From: Stenotrophomonas sp. ESTM1D_MKCIP4_1
GTDB taxonomy: Bacteria > Pseudomonadota > Gammaproteobacteria > Xanthomonadales > Xanthomonadaceae
NCBI RefSeq assembly: GCF_003086895.1
Contig: NZ_CP026004.1
Location: 3,864,684 to 3,928,683 of the forward strand
DNA length: 64,000 bases
Direction of reading: 5' to 3'
The notes under the pieces are model-generated. The model was not told the DNA's origin, searched no databases, and was given only the letters and a program-made list of their open reading frames with translations. Position 1 is the stretch's first letter, and the number at the start of each line of letters is the position of its first letter. Made by a program: the position numbers and the translations under genes. This document shows, in pieces, positions 20,814 through 31,768 of this stretch.

Positions 20814-21287
20814 ATGAAAGAGAGCATTCTGGACGTACTGCTGTACCTGTTTGAACACTATTTCAGCGAAGATGCTGATCTGATCCGTGACCGCGATTCC
20901 CTGCAGAATGGCCTGATCCAGGCCGGTTTCAGCCCCGCCGAGATCAACAAGGCGTTCGACTGGCTTGACGCGCTGGCGGCCCAGCGGCCCAGCGTGGCGC
21001 AGGCCCGGGTCGACGGCCCCGTGCGCATTTTCCACGGCCCCGAGCTGGACAAGCTGGACGTGGAATGCCGCGGCTTCCTGCTGTACCTGGAACAGCACGG
21101 CATCCTGGATGCCGACCAGCGCGAGCTGGTGCTGGACCGCGCCATGGCCCTGGACCAGGACGAGCTGGACCTGGACGACCTGAAGTGGGTCGTGCTGATG
21201 GTGCTGTTCAACCAGCCGGGCGCCGAAGCGGCCTATGCCTGGATGGAAACGCAGATGTTCATGGACGAGCCAGAACCCCTGCACTGA
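20814..21287 (+). CDS. smg: DUF494/Smg family protein
   Basis: 157-aa protein of the Smg (DUF494) family: [20 protein letters not shown] at the N-terminus, a helical middle and the C-terminal [23 protein letters not shown]. The family is found between dprA and topA in many gammaproteobacteria; its molecular role is unknown. It begins 43 bp after dprA and is probably co-transcribed with it. Confidence 0.95.
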   Translation: MKESILDVLLYLFEHYFSEDADLIRDRDSLQNGLIQAGFSPAEINKAFDWLDALAAQRPSVAQARVDGPVRIFHGPELDKLDVECRGFLLYLEQHGILDADQRELVLDRAMALDQDELDLDDLKWVVLMVLFNQPGAEAAYAWMETQMFMDEPEPLH

Positions 21288-21327
21288 CCGTACACTTGGG
21301 GGACCGAGCGCATTCAGGAGCGTCCCC

Positions 21328-22059
21328 GTGAGTGAGTGGTTTCACGCCCAAGGCAACCGCCAGCAAGGCCCGTTGCCGGCGGAGCAGTTGATCGAGCTTT
21401 TCCGCAGCAACGAAATCACCCTGGACACGCTGGTCTGGCGCGACGGGCTGCCGCAATGGCAGCCCCTGCGCAGCGTGGTCGACGAATTGGGCCTGATCGT
21501 GCCGGCCGTGGATGCACCGGCCACTGCACCGCCACCACCGGCCGCCCCGCAACCGCCCATCCTGCCGCCGGAAACGCCTTACCGCGCCGCCGCCAGCGCT
21601 ACGTTGCCGCCCCCCAAAAAAGGGCTGTCCGGCTGCGCGCTGACCGCAATCATCGCGGGCGCCGCTTTGCTGGTGCTGGTGCCGATCGTGGCCATCCTGG
21701 CCGCGATCGCCCTGCCCGCTTACAACGACTACACCGTGAAGGCCAAGGTTGCCGGTGCGATCACCGCCCTGCAGCCGCTGAAGGAACAGGTCCAGCGCTT
21801 CGCCGACGACCAGGGACGCTGCCCGGGCGCCAACGATGCCGGTTTCCCCGACGCAGGCAGCTTTGCCAGCCAGGGCCTGTCGGCGGTGCACATCGGCCGC
21901 TTCAACAATGGCCATTGCGGTATCGAAGCCACCCTGGCCGCACCCGGCAAGACGATCGACGGCGATCTGCTGTGGCAGGAATACGACCGCGAAAGCGGAC
22001 GCTGGGAATGCACCGGCGAAAGCGACGACAAGTATCTGCCTGTGCAGTGCCGCGGCTGA
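21328..22059 (+). CDS. GYF_2-domain protein with a pilin-like membrane helix and C-terminal domain
   Basis: 243-aa protein starting at GTG behind AGGAG. Residues 1-50 form a GYF_2 domain (EWFHAQGNRQQGPLPAEQL ... DTLVWRDGLPQWQPL). A proline-rich linker follows (about 55-95). Then a hydrophobic helix ends VAILAAIALPAYNDYTVKAK (about 115-135), which closely resembles the N-terminal helix of type IV pilins, and a globular part with two Cys pairs follows. The prepilin cleavage site and the conserved Glu5 of true pilins are missing, so it should stay anchored in the membrane with the GYF domain in the cytoplasm. Function unknown. Confidence 0.8.
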   Translation: MSEWFHAQGNRQQGPLPAEQLIELFRSNEITLDTLVWRDGLPQWQPLRSVVDELGLIVPAVDAPATAPPPPAAPQPPILPPETPYRAAASATLPPPKKGLSGCALTAIIAGAALLVLVPIVAILAAIALPAYNDYTVKAKVAGAITALQPLKEQVQRFADDQGRCPGANDAGFPDAGSFASQGLSAVHIGRFNNGHCGIEATLAAPGKTIDGDLLWQEYDRESGRWECTGESDDKYLPVQCRG

Positions 22060-22114
22060 GCCGTCGGCACTCCAGGCTGCATGACATCCAAGGACGACCC
22101 AACAGGGGAACGCA

Positions 22115-23044
22115 ATGACTGAGTGGTATTTCGCCGAAGGACAGCAACGCCAGGGACCGTTCCCGGTCACCGATATCCGCCAGCGCTTCCAGCGCGGGCA
22201 GCTGACCCTGGACACGCTGGTGTGGCGCGAGGGGATGGGCCAGTGGGCCGCCCTGCGCCAGGTCGTGGACGAACTGGGCCTGCAGACCCTGGCCGACGCC
22301 ACCGAAACCAGTGCCTCGGGCGGCTTCGACCTGCGCGGTGACTACGCCGCCATCGACAGCGGCACCGCGCCGCTGCCGGGCACCGGCGCCCTGAGCAGCT
22401 CCCCCTACAGCGCCCCGGGCGCAACCGGCGGCGACTACGCACAGGCCGTGCAGGGTGGCGAGGTGGTCTATGCCGGCTTCTGGAAGCGGTTCGCGGCCTA
22501 CCTCATCGACTACTTCATCCTGCTCATCCCCAGCTGGATCATCGGCATGATCCTCGGCGTCGGCATCGGTGTCGGCATGGGCGCGGCGGGAGGGGGCGAT
22601 ACCGCCACCGGGCTGGTCGCACAGCTGGTCAGCGGCCTGGCCGGCCTGGTCATCTCGCTGGCCTACTACGGCTGGTTCCACGCCTCCGCGGGCGGCGCCA
22701 CGCCCGGCAAGATGGCCATCGGCATCAAGGTCGTGCGCGGCAACGGCGAGCGTCTCACCCTGGGCCGCAGCATCGGCCGCTACTTCGCCACCATCCTCAG
22801 CAGCATCATCCTGTGCATCGGCTACCTGATGGCGGCGTTCACCGACCGCAAGCAGGCCCTGCACGACATGATCTGCGACACCGTCGTGGTGGACCGCTGG
22901 GCCTATACCGACCAGCCGCACCTGCAGCGCCGCGAACTGGGTACGGTCACCGTGGTGATGCTGGTGCTTGGCGGCCTGATGGTCGTGGGTGGCCTGATCC
23001 TGATGATCGTGGCGGTCGGCGTGATCGCCAACATGGCCGGTTGA
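22115..23044 (+). CDS. GYF_2 and RDD domain membrane protein
   Basis: 309-aa protein. Its first ~50 residues are a second GYF_2 domain (EWYFAEGQQRQGPFPVTDI ... DTLVWREGMGQWAAL), close in sequence to that of the preceding gene. After a Gly/Ser/Ala-rich linker comes an RDD domain with its typical arginine and aspartates (VYAGFWKRFAAYLIDYFILL, and the conserved GATPGKMAIGIKVV and RKQALHDMICDTVVV) and several membrane segments. The pair probably arose by duplication of the GYF domain. RDD proteins are often transporters or antiporters; the role here is open. Confidence 0.85.
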   Translation: MTEWYFAEGQQRQGPFPVTDIRQRFQRGQLTLDTLVWREGMGQWAALRQVVDELGLQTLADATETSASGGFDLRGDYAAIDSGTAPLPGTGALSSSPYSAPGATGGDYAQAVQGGEVVYAGFWKRFAAYLIDYFILLIPSWIIGMILGVGIGVGMGAAGGGDTATGLVAQLVSGLAGLVISLAYYGWFHASAGGATPGKMAIGIKVVRGNGERLTLGRSIGRYFATILSSIILCIGYLMAAFTDRKQALHDMICDTVVVDRWAYTDQPHLQRRELGTVTVVMLVLGGLMVVGGLILMIVAVGVIANMAG

Positions 23045-23077
23045 GCCCTGGCGGCGGCGCTGGCAGGCCGCCGTCAT

Positions 23078-23119
23078 CACGCCCCGCCCCTTGACAGGGC
23101 CGGTCCGGGCGTGATTTTT
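23078..23119 (+). terminator. Intrinsic terminator after the GYF-RDD gene
   Basis: CACGCCC (23078-23084) pairs with GGGCGTG (23107-23113) around an internal CCC/GGG pair, followed by ATTTTTCT. It begins 33 bp after the stop codon. Confidence 0.75.
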
Positions 23120-23132
23120 CTAATAAGGAAAC

Positions 23133-23166
23133 CTGAACGCCCGGCACATTACCGGGCGTTCAGTTT
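23133..23166 (+). terminator. Second strong hairpin before topA
   Basis: CTGAACGCCCGG (23133-23144) pairs perfectly with CCGGGCGTTCAG (23152-23163) over a 7-nt loop, followed by only TTT. It follows the first terminator by 13 bp and may act as a back-up or as a bidirectional element in the topA leader. Confidence 0.6.
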
Positions 23167-23256
23167 ATGGATTTGCCCGTGGCCGCTTCACTAATGCGGC
23201 CGTTTGCTCCACCCTAGCGGCCCCTTCCCCCGGTTCGCCCACAGACCCTTCCCGAC

Positions 23257-25734
<2,478 letters not shown>

Positions 25735-25905
25735 ATCCACGCCATGCGTGGATGCTCTGCCACGCCATGCGTGGATGCTCTGCCATGATGTGCGGACCAA
25801 CGGTCCGCACCCACCGCCCCATGATTGAGGGTAGTGCCGGCCGCTGGCCGGCAGCCCGGGTGATGCACCTGCCGACCAGCGGCCGGCACTACCGTCACCC
25901 CCCAC
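25735..25905. repeat. Mixed palindromic repeats between topA and tsaC
   Basis: Directly after the topA stop there are two copies of ATCCACGCCATGCGTGGATGC, a GTGCGGACCAACGGTCCGCAC palindrome, and an inverted pair of GTAGTGCCGGCCGCTGGCC-type repeats. All are REP/SMAG variants. No gene is seen. Confidence 0.85.
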
Positions 25906-25964
25906 CACCCCTTCTGCACGCATCGGGGGGATAATGGACGCCCACGTCGGGCCGGCCCTTCCCC

Positions 25965-26525
25965 ATGAAAGATCTCACCCTCGATACTGCTGTGGCCACG
26001 CTGCGTACGGGGGGCGTGATCGCCTACCCGACCGAAGCCGTCTGGGGTCTGGGCTGCGACCCGGCGCATGAAGCGGCGGTCCACATGGTGCTGCGCCTGA
26101 AGCAGCGCCCGGTCGAGAAGGGCATGATCCTGGTCGCCGCCGACCTGCCACAACTGGAAGGCTGGGTGCGCCTGGAGGCCCTGCCTGACGCCCGCCAGCG
26201 CGCGGTGCTGGCCAGCTGGCCCGGTGCCAATACCTGGATTCTGCCCGCAGGCCCACGCGCGCGCAGCTGGGTGACCGGCGAACACAGCGGCATTGCCGTG
26301 CGCATCAGCGCCCACCCCCTCGTGGCGGCGCTGTGCCGCGCCTGGGGCGGCCCCCTGGTGTCCACCAGCGCCAACCTGGCCGGCGAACCGCCGGCGCGCA
26401 GCCGCGAAGAACTGGATCCGCGCCTGCTGCGGCTGCTGGACGGCATCCTCGATGGCCAGACCGGTGGCCTGGCCCAGCCGACGCCCATCCGCGACGCGCT
26501 CAGTGGCAGCATCCTGCGTTCCTGA
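25965..26525 (+). CDS. tsaC: Threonylcarbamoyl-AMP synthase (TsaC/YrdC)
   Basis: 186-aa TsaC, which makes threonylcarbamoyl-AMP for the t6A37 modification of ANN-decoding tRNAs. The YrdC-domain signatures are present: GGVIAYPTEAVWGLGCDP, the KxR-type LKQRPVEKGMILV, ANTWILP, SGIAVRISAHP and PLVSTSANLAGEPPAR. The short form without the Sua5 extension is typical. In many gammaproteobacteria tsaC follows topA or aroE; here it follows topA after a repeat-filled gap. Confidence 0.95.
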   Translation: MKDLTLDTAVATLRTGGVIAYPTEAVWGLGCDPAHEAAVHMVLRLKQRPVEKGMILVAADLPQLEGWVRLEALPDARQRAVLASWPGANTWILPAGPRARSWVTGEHSGIAVRISAHPLVAALCRAWGGPLVSTSANLAGEPPARSREELDPRLLRLLDGILDGQTGGLAQPTPIRDALSGSILRS

Positions 26526-26568
26526 CGCGTCGATTGCACTGCTGCGGCAATTCGCGCAGGCTGCAGCC

Positions 26569-27276
26569 ATGAACCTGCTGCGCCCTGCCCTGTGCCTGGC
26601 TCTGTTGATGCCACTGACGGCTGTCGCCGCCGATGACGTGCGGGTTTACCGCTGCGTCGGCAGCAACGGTGCCGTCGCCCTGCAGGACAAGCCCTGCAGC
26701 AGCGGCCGCCAGGAAGTGCGTGACCTGCAGCGCCCCCGCGATCCGCCGCCACGCGCGGTCAGCACCGACACCCCCGCACCGGCACCCGCAGCGACGCCGG
26801 ACATGGGCGTGCGTGAAGTGCGCCACGTGTACATCCAGCCGCCGCAGCCGATGTACGAGTGCGTGCGTGACGATGGCAGCCGCTATACCAGTGACAACAA
26901 CGAGGGCAATCCGCGCTGGGTGCCGGTCTGGACCACCGTGTGGTACCCGGCGGGGCCACATGGCGGACCGCGTCCGCGGCCGCCCGCACCCGGCCCTGGG
27001 GGCGGTGCCATCGGCATCGCACCACCACCCGGCGGCGCGGGCATTCCGGTGCACCGGCCTCCGCTGGGTTATGGGGTGAACGTGCCCGGCGGCAACGTGC
27101 TGGTACGCGATGCCTGCAGCCAGCTTCCCGCACGCGAAGTCTGCTCGCGCCTGCGCGACCGCCGCTGGGAACTGGACCGCCGCTACAACAGCGCCCTGCA
27201 GAGCGAACGCACCGCGATCAGCAACGAGCAGCGCGGCATCGACGCGCGGCTGTCGCAGGACTGCAGCGGCGGCTGA
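26569..27276 (+). CDS. Secreted DUF4124-type protein
   Basis: 235-aa protein with a signal peptide (MNLLRPALCLALLMPLTAVAA). The mature N-terminus VRVYRCVGSNGAVALQDKPC matches the DUF4124 pattern (a short beta domain with two Cys residues). A Pro/Gly-rich middle (GPRPRPPAPGPGGG) leads to a C-terminal helical part with paired cysteines (DACSQLPAREVCSRLRDRRWELDRRY). It resembles the next secreted gene at 27704, suggesting an old duplication. It begins 43 bp after tsaC. Function unknown. Confidence 0.75.
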   Translation: MNLLRPALCLALLMPLTAVAADDVRVYRCVGSNGAVALQDKPCSSGRQEVRDLQRPRDPPPRAVSTDTPAPAPAATPDMGVREVRHVYIQPPQPMYECVRDDGSRYTSDNNEGNPRWVPVWTTVWYPAGPHGGPRPRPPAPGPGGGAIGIAPPPGGAGIPVHRPPLGYGVNVPGGNVLVRDACSQLPAREVCSRLRDRRWELDRRYNSALQSERTAISNEQRGIDARLSQDCSGG

Positions 27277-27282
27277 GCGCCC

Positions 27283-27675
27283 CTGCTTTGGTAGATGCCC
27301 ACCTTGGTGGGCGCTCCGCTCCTGCTTTGGTAGCTGCCCACCTTGGTTGGCGCCCTGCTCCTGCCCTGGTGGATGCCCACCTTGGTGGGCGCTCCGCTCC
27401 TGCTTTGGTAGCTGCCCACCTTGGTGGGCGCTCCGCTCCTGCTTTGGTAGCTGCCCACCTTGGTGGGCGCTCCGCTCCTGCTTTGGTAGATGCCAACCTT
27501 GGTTGGCGCCCTGCTCCTGCTTTGGTAGCTGCCCACCTTGGTGGGCGCCGCTGTTTGCCAGCGCCAACCAAGGTTGGCGTCTACCGGGGCACCGACCACC
27601 GCGTGCGCCAACCAAGGTTGGCATCTACCGGGGCATCGACCACCGCGTGTGCCAACCAAGGTTGGCATCTACCGG
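27283..27675. repeat. Two adjoining tandem repeat arrays of opposite orientation (7 x 39 bp, then 3 x 44 bp)
   Basis: CTGCTTTGGTAG-type units start at 27283, 27322, 27361, 27400, 27439, 27478 and 27517, exactly 39 bp apart; each contains GCCCACCTTGGTGGGC or its CAACC variant. After 27556 the orientation flips: CCAACCAAGGTTGGC followed by ATCTACCGGGGC recurs at 27563, 27607 and 27651 with a 44-bp period. Both use the same palindrome core with a GTAG/CTAC edge. This 427-bp gap holds no gene. Confidence 0.9.
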
Positions 27676-27703
27676 GCGGTGGCCGCTGCTGTAGGCTGCT
27701 GCC

Positions 27704-28432
27704 ATGAAGAAACTGATCTGGCTGGCGCTGGGCCTGCTGCCCGGCGCTGCGGCCGCCGACGAAATGGTGATCTACCGCTGCACCGGCAGCAGCGACGTTC
27801 CCGTGGTGCAGCGCGTGCCGTGCGCTGCGGGCATGAAACAGTCGATCGTGACCCTGCCGGGATCTGCGCAGCCCGCGTCGGCCGCCGCCCCGGAACCCGT
27901 TGCTCCGGCCCCGCCCCAGGCCGCCGCCGAGCCCGCAGCCACCGCCACGCCGCCGACGAACACCCCCGAACCGCCCCGCGCGGGACAGGAACGCATCATC
28001 AGCGAGGCCTACATGGTCGAGCGCGACGGAGGCGATGCCATCCTCGACAGCGCCCTGCTGCCCCGCCCCGGTGATGCGACGGTCGACAACGATGCGCCGC
28101 CCAAGCCGCCGCTGCCACCGATCTTCCAATGCCTCGATTCACAGGGCGGGCAGTACCTGCATGAGTACGAGGCTGCACCGGGCCGCTGCGAGCTGATGAA
28201 CATCAACGGCCTGGGCGGGGCCACCCCGGTCAACGCAGCCAGCTGCGAGGTGGTCAGCGACCGCTGCACCGAAGTCGCCGAAGCGCAGCGCTGTGGCAGC
28301 TGGCAACAGCGCTTCCGCACTGCACGCGGCCGCGAACGCTTTGCCTCGGCAGAGAACCGCGATGCTGCACGCGCGGAGCGCGAGCGGCTGCAGGAGGTTC
28401 TGACCGCGAGTGATTGCCGGGTACCGGAATGA
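27704..28432 (+). CDS. Secreted Pro/Ala-rich DUF4124-like protein
   Basis: 242-aa protein with signal peptide MKKLIWLALGLLPGAAAA. The start of the mature part (EMVIYRCTGSSDVPVVQRVPC) has the same spacing of aromatic and Cys residues as the DUF4124-type gene at 26569. An Ala/Pro-rich linker (about 50-95) follows, then a Cys-containing domain (IFQCLDSQGGQYLHEYE, VVSDRCTEVAEAQRCGSW) and a basic C-terminal helix (RDAARAERERLQEVL). Probably a paralogue of the earlier gene. Function unknown; periplasmic location is likely. Confidence 0.75.
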   Translation: MKKLIWLALGLLPGAAAADEMVIYRCTGSSDVPVVQRVPCAAGMKQSIVTLPGSAQPASAAAPEPVAPAPPQAAAEPAATATPPTNTPEPPRAGQERIISEAYMVERDGGDAILDSALLPRPGDATVDNDAPPKPPLPPIFQCLDSQGGQYLHEYEAAPGRCELMNINGLGGATPVNAASCEVVSDRCTEVAEAQRCGSWQQRFRTARGRERFASAENRDAARAERERLQEVLTASDCRVPE

Positions 28433-28442
28433 GCATCGCAAC

Positions 28443-28580
28443 CCGGGTAGGGCCGGCCGCTGGCCGGCGGTTGTTTGGTCCGTTGCTGCCGGCCAGCGGC
28501 CGGCACTACCGGTGATGCGGTCGGTGGTGGGGTCAGAGCCCTTTCCTGCGGAAAGGGATCCGACCCCGGTTGACCGGTGC
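28443..28580. repeat. GTAG-type repeat pair and a GGGGTCAGAGCCC palindrome
   Basis: An inverted pair of GGCCGGCCGCTGGCCGGC palindromes (28447-28510) is followed by a different family: GGGGTCAGAGCCCTTT paired with AAAGGGATCCGACCCC (28529-28567), then a half copy GGGGTCAGAACCC (about 28583) that contributes the stop codon region of the SDR gene on the minus strand. Confidence 0.8.
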
Positions 28581-28585
28581 TGGGG

Positions 28586-29362
28586 TCAGAACCCGTAGCG
28601 CAGGAAGCCGCCGTCGACGGCGATGCACTCACCGGTGACGTAGCTCGATGCCGGCAGGCACAGGAACCCTACGGCGGCGGCCACTTCGTCCGGTTCACCG
28701 ATGCGGCGCATCGGCGTGCGTGCGATCACTTCTTCGTAGTAGTCGGCATCGGACAAGGGGCCGGACGTGCGCCGGGTACGGATGTACCACGGCGCCACGG
28801 CGTTCACGCGGATGCCGTCCTCGGCCCACTCCACTGCCAGGTTGCGGGTCATCTGGTGCATCGCCGCCTTGGTCATGCCGTACACCACGCCGCTGCGCAC
28901 ATGGGTCAGCCCCGATACGCTGCCGACGTTGACGATGGCCGACGAGGCGTGGCGGGCCAGCAGCGGGTGCGCATAGCGCGACAGCTCGAACGCCGAGAAC
29001 AGGTTGGTCTCGAAGATCTGCCGCCACTCATCCTCGGAGTACTCGGTCGCGGCCTTGGTGACATTGCCGCCAGCGTTGTTGACCAGGATGTGCAGGCCAT
29101 CGCTGTGGTCTTCCACCCAGTCCAGGATCTGCCGGCGGTCTTCATCGTCAGACACATCGGCCGCCAGCGCATGCACCTGCATCTGCGGATGCACGTCCAG
29201 CAGCTCATCGCGCGCGGTTTCCAGCATGTCGATATCGCGGCCGACGATCATCAGATCGGCGCCGAAACCGGCCAGTTCATGTGCGATTGCCAGGCCGATA
29301 CCGGCGCTGGCGCCGGTAATCAGAGCGGTCTGCCCGTCCAGGCGCCACCGTTGCTGGGTCAT
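28586..29362 (-). CDS. Short-chain dehydrogenase/reductase (tropinone reductase-like)
   Basis: 258-aa classical SDR with a Rossmann fold. The NAD(P)-binding motif is TGASAGIG (about 15-22), the structural NNAGG is in [14 protein letters not shown], the catalytic Ser is in VGSVSGLTH, and the active-site YxxxK is YGMTK. The C-terminus ([21 protein letters not shown]) is typical. The start [17 protein letters not shown] at 29362 follows GGAGG. Substrate unknown. The stop codon TGA lies in a GGGTTCTGACCCC half-repeat. Confidence 0.9.
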   Translation of the reverse strand: MTQQRWRLDGQTALITGASAGIGLAIAHELAGFGADLMIVGRDIDMLETARDELLDVHPQMQVHALAADVSDDEDRRQILDWVEDHSDGLHILVNNAGGNVTKAATEYSEDEWRQIFETNLFSAFELSRYAHPLLARHASSAIVNVGSVSGLTHVRSGVVYGMTKAAMHQMTRNLAVEWAEDGIRVNAVAPWYIRTRRTSGPLSDADYYEEVIARTPMRRIGEPDEVAAAVGFLCLPASSYVTGECIAVDGGFLRYGF

Positions 29363-29472
29363 GAGTCCTCCGGGGCCGCGCCCGCTGTATTTCGATGCGG
29401 CAAGGATACGCGTCACAGCAGGCCGCTGCCGACAGTGCGACACTGCCGCATCACCTGCCCAGGAGCACCACC

Positions 29473-29679
29473 ATGCGTCTGCTGATCCCTGTCTGCCTGT
29501 CGGTCGCACTGCTGGCGGGTTGCCAGAAGCCGGCCCCGCCCAACCCCGAAAAGCCGCCGGAGCCGCAGGCGCTGGCCAAGGCCATCAACCAGCCGCTGGA
29601 CCGCGCCAAGAGCGTGCAGCAGACCGTAGATGACGGCGCCGAACGCGAGCGGAAGGCCGAGGCAGAAGCAACTCAATGA
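29473..29679 (+). CDS. Small lipoprotein, 68 aa
   Basis: The protein [19 protein letters not shown] begins with a lipoprotein signal peptide and lipobox LLAGC, behind a good AGGAG ribosome site. The short mature part is charged and helical ([25 protein letters not shown]). It would be anchored in a membrane by an acylated Cys17. No known family recognised. It ends just before a perfect GGGGTCAGAGCCC palindrome. Confidence 0.75.
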   Translation: MRLLIPVCLSVALLAGCQKPAPPNPEKPPEPQALAKAINQPLDRAKSVQQTVDDGAERERKAEAEATQ

Positions 29680-29684
29680 TGGGT

Positions 29685-29723
29685 GGGGTCAGAGCCCTTT
29701 GCGGCGCAAAGGGCTCTGACCCC
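29685..29723. repeat. Perfect GGGGTCAGAGCCCTTT palindrome
   Basis: GGGGTCAGAGCCCTTT (29685-29700) and its exact inverse AAAGGGCTCTGACCCC (29708-29723) flank a 7-nt loop, between convergent genes. The same family occurs at 28529, 37557, 40754 and inside mdtB at 45905. Between convergent genes it could serve as a terminator, but T runs are short. Confidence 0.85.
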
Positions 29724-29730
29724 GGTCTGC

Positions 29731-31653
29731 TTAGAACCCGCAGAAGCAATACGCCAGTGCTTTCACCGGGGCGCCGTTGCCCTTCTCGCGCGCGGCGTTC
29801 TCGACGAAGCGCAGCTGCGTATCGACTTCCGGCATCGTGCGCGCCAGCATCATCCGCGCCATGCCCGAGTCGGACAGCATCCAGGCACCGGCGTGGCTGC
29901 CGGCGAACCCAGTGATGAACTGCGCGAACGGGGTAGCGGGCTTCTCGATGTAGCGCACGCGGTACTTCTCTTCATTGCCCAGCTTGGCACGGCTGGCTGC
30001 ATCGGCCACGGCGTCCTTCATGCCGCCGAAGGCGTCGACCAGGCCGCGTTCCTTGGCCTGCGCACCACTCCAGACGCGGCCACGGGCCACTTCATCGATG
30101 GCCTCGACCGGCTTCTTGCGCGCCTCGGCCACGCGACCGGTGAAGTCGGCATAGCCCTTGTTGATCACCGACTGGATGACCTGGCCCACGGCCGGGTCCA
30201 TCGGACGGGTGACATCAAAGGCACCGGCAAAGCGGGTCGTGCCCACGCCATCGGTGTGCACGCCGAACTTGTCCAGCGCGCGGCTGAAGTTGGGGATCAT
30301 GCCGAAGATGCCGATCGAACCGGTGATGGTCGACGGATCGGCGTAGATGCGATCGGCGTTCATGCTGATCCAGTAACCACCGGATGCCGCCAGGTCGCCC
30401 ATCGACACTACCACCGGCTTGCCGGCAGCCTGCAGGGCCACTACTTCACGACGGATCTGCTCGGAGGCGAAGACTTCACCGCCCGGCGAATCCACGCGCA
30501 GCACCACCGCCTTGACCTGCTCGTCGTCGCGTGCGGCGCGCAGCAGGGCCGAGGTCGATTCACCACCGATGCGGCCGGCCGGCAGATCGCCACCGCTGAT
30601 CTCACCCGAAGCCACGACCACGGCCACCTGCGGACGGTTGTCCACCGGGTTGCGGCGCGCGTCGAGCTGGCCCATGTAGGAGGCGAAGTCGATGTTGCGG
30701 AAGCCGCCATCGGCATCTTCATCGGCCACGCCGCGCTCGATCATCAGATCCTCGAATTCCTCGCGGGTCTTCAGCGCGGTCACCAGCTTCTGCTGCAGGG
30801 CGAACTTGGCCAGATCGCCACCGGCTGCGGCCACGCCCTCGGGCAGGGTATCGATGCCCGCAGCCAGCTGTGCCGGATCCAGGCGGCGCGCCTTGGCGAT
30901 GTCGCCCAGGTAGCGCTGCCACACATCATTCATCCAGAACAGGTCGGCTTCCTTGGATGCCGGCGAGGCCGCATCCAGCACGTACGGCTCTGCGGCGGAC
31001 TTGTACTCACCCACCTTGAACAGGTGCACGTCCACGCCCAGCTTGTCCTGCAGACCGGTGCGGAAGTACTGGCGGTAACGGCCCAGGCCTTCCAGCACGA
31101 CCGACCCCATGGGGTCCAGGTAGACCTCATCCGCCTGCGCGGCCAGCAGGTACTGCGACTGGCCCATGCTCTGGCTGAAAGCGACAATCTGCTTGCCCGA
31201 AGCGCGCAGGTCCTGCAGCGCACCGGCCACTTCACGCAGCGAGGCGAAACCGGACGGCTGCAGCTTGTCCAGTTCCAGCACCACGCGTTCGATCTTCTTG
31301 TCGGTCTTGGCCGCCTCGATCACCCGCAGCAGATCACGCAGCTGCACTTCCTCGGCACCGTTGTCGCCAACGGCCTTGGCCAGCGCGCGGCTGACCGGGT
31401 CGGCACTGAACTGCTCGACCAGCCGGCCTTCCGGCGCGATCACCAGCGTGGTGCGGTCCTGCAGCGACTTGCTGGCGGAGGCACCCATGCCAGCGGCGAC
31501 GATGAACATCACCAGCAACAGCAGCAACAGGCCGAAGAACACCAGGTTGAGGATCAGCCGGCGGGTGAAATTCATCACGTCCCACAGCCCGATGAAGAAA
31601 CTGGCGACGGGGTTGCGACGTGCCGGGGGCAGCGGGGGCACGGTTTGGTTCAT
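29731..31653 (-). CDS. sppA: Signal peptide peptidase SppA, 67K type
   Basis: 640-aa membrane-anchored serine protease that degrades cleaved signal peptides. One N-terminal membrane segment (about 36-54) is followed by two tandem S49 domains. The catalytic Lys lies in GEYKSAAEPY (K218) and the catalytic Ser in MGDLAASGGYW (S424), as in E. coli SppA; the IRVDSPGG-type motif is LRVDSPGGEVFASEQI. The start MNQTVPPLPPARRN at 31653 has GGAG upstream. The two-domain length is normal for the long form. Confidence 0.95.
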   Translation of the reverse strand: MNQTVPPLPPARRNPVASFFIGLWDVMNFTRRLILNLVFFGLLLLLLVMFIVAAGMGASASKSLQDRTTLVIAPEGRLVEQFSADPVSRALAKAVGDNGAEEVQLRDLLRVIEAAKTDKKIERVVLELDKLQPSGFASLREVAGALQDLRASGKQIVAFSQSMGQSQYLLAAQADEVYLDPMGSVVLEGLGRYRQYFRTGLQDKLGVDVHLFKVGEYKSAAEPYVLDAASPASKEADLFWMNDVWQRYLGDIAKARRLDPAQLAAGIDTLPEGVAAAGGDLAKFALQQKLVTALKTREEFEDLMIERGVADEDADGGFRNIDFASYMGQLDARRNPVDNRPQVAVVVASGEISGGDLPAGRIGGESTSALLRAARDDEQVKAVVLRVDSPGGEVFASEQIRREVVALQAAGKPVVVSMGDLAASGGYWISMNADRIYADPSTITGSIGIFGMIPNFSRALDKFGVHTDGVGTTRFAGAFDVTRPMDPAVGQVIQSVINKGYADFTGRVAEARKKPVEAIDEVARGRVWSGAQAKERGLVDAFGGMKDAVADAASRAKLGNEEKYRVRYIEKPATPFAQFITGFAGSHAGAWMLSDSGMARMMLARTMPEVDTQLRFVENAAREKGNGAPVKALAYCFCGF

Positions 31654-31768
31654 GGAACGCTCCGGATGGCTTCTTGCCGTGGTAACAGCATAGCCGGTGC
31701 CGTGTGAGGCGGCATCGGACACAAGTCAGGGGATCGCCCGTCACGGTCTGTGGTGACGGGCGCGACGA

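Noticed and set aside
23091..23126. Sigma-70 promoter TTGACA ... TAATAA before topA
   Set aside because: The spacing is 24 bp, too long, and the TTGACA lies inside the loop of a terminator hairpin.
29473..29723. Toxin-antitoxin or type I system made of the small lipoprotein and the palindrome
   Set aside because: The 68-aa protein has a clear lipobox and no antisense RNA signal; the palindrome belongs to a dispersed repeat family.
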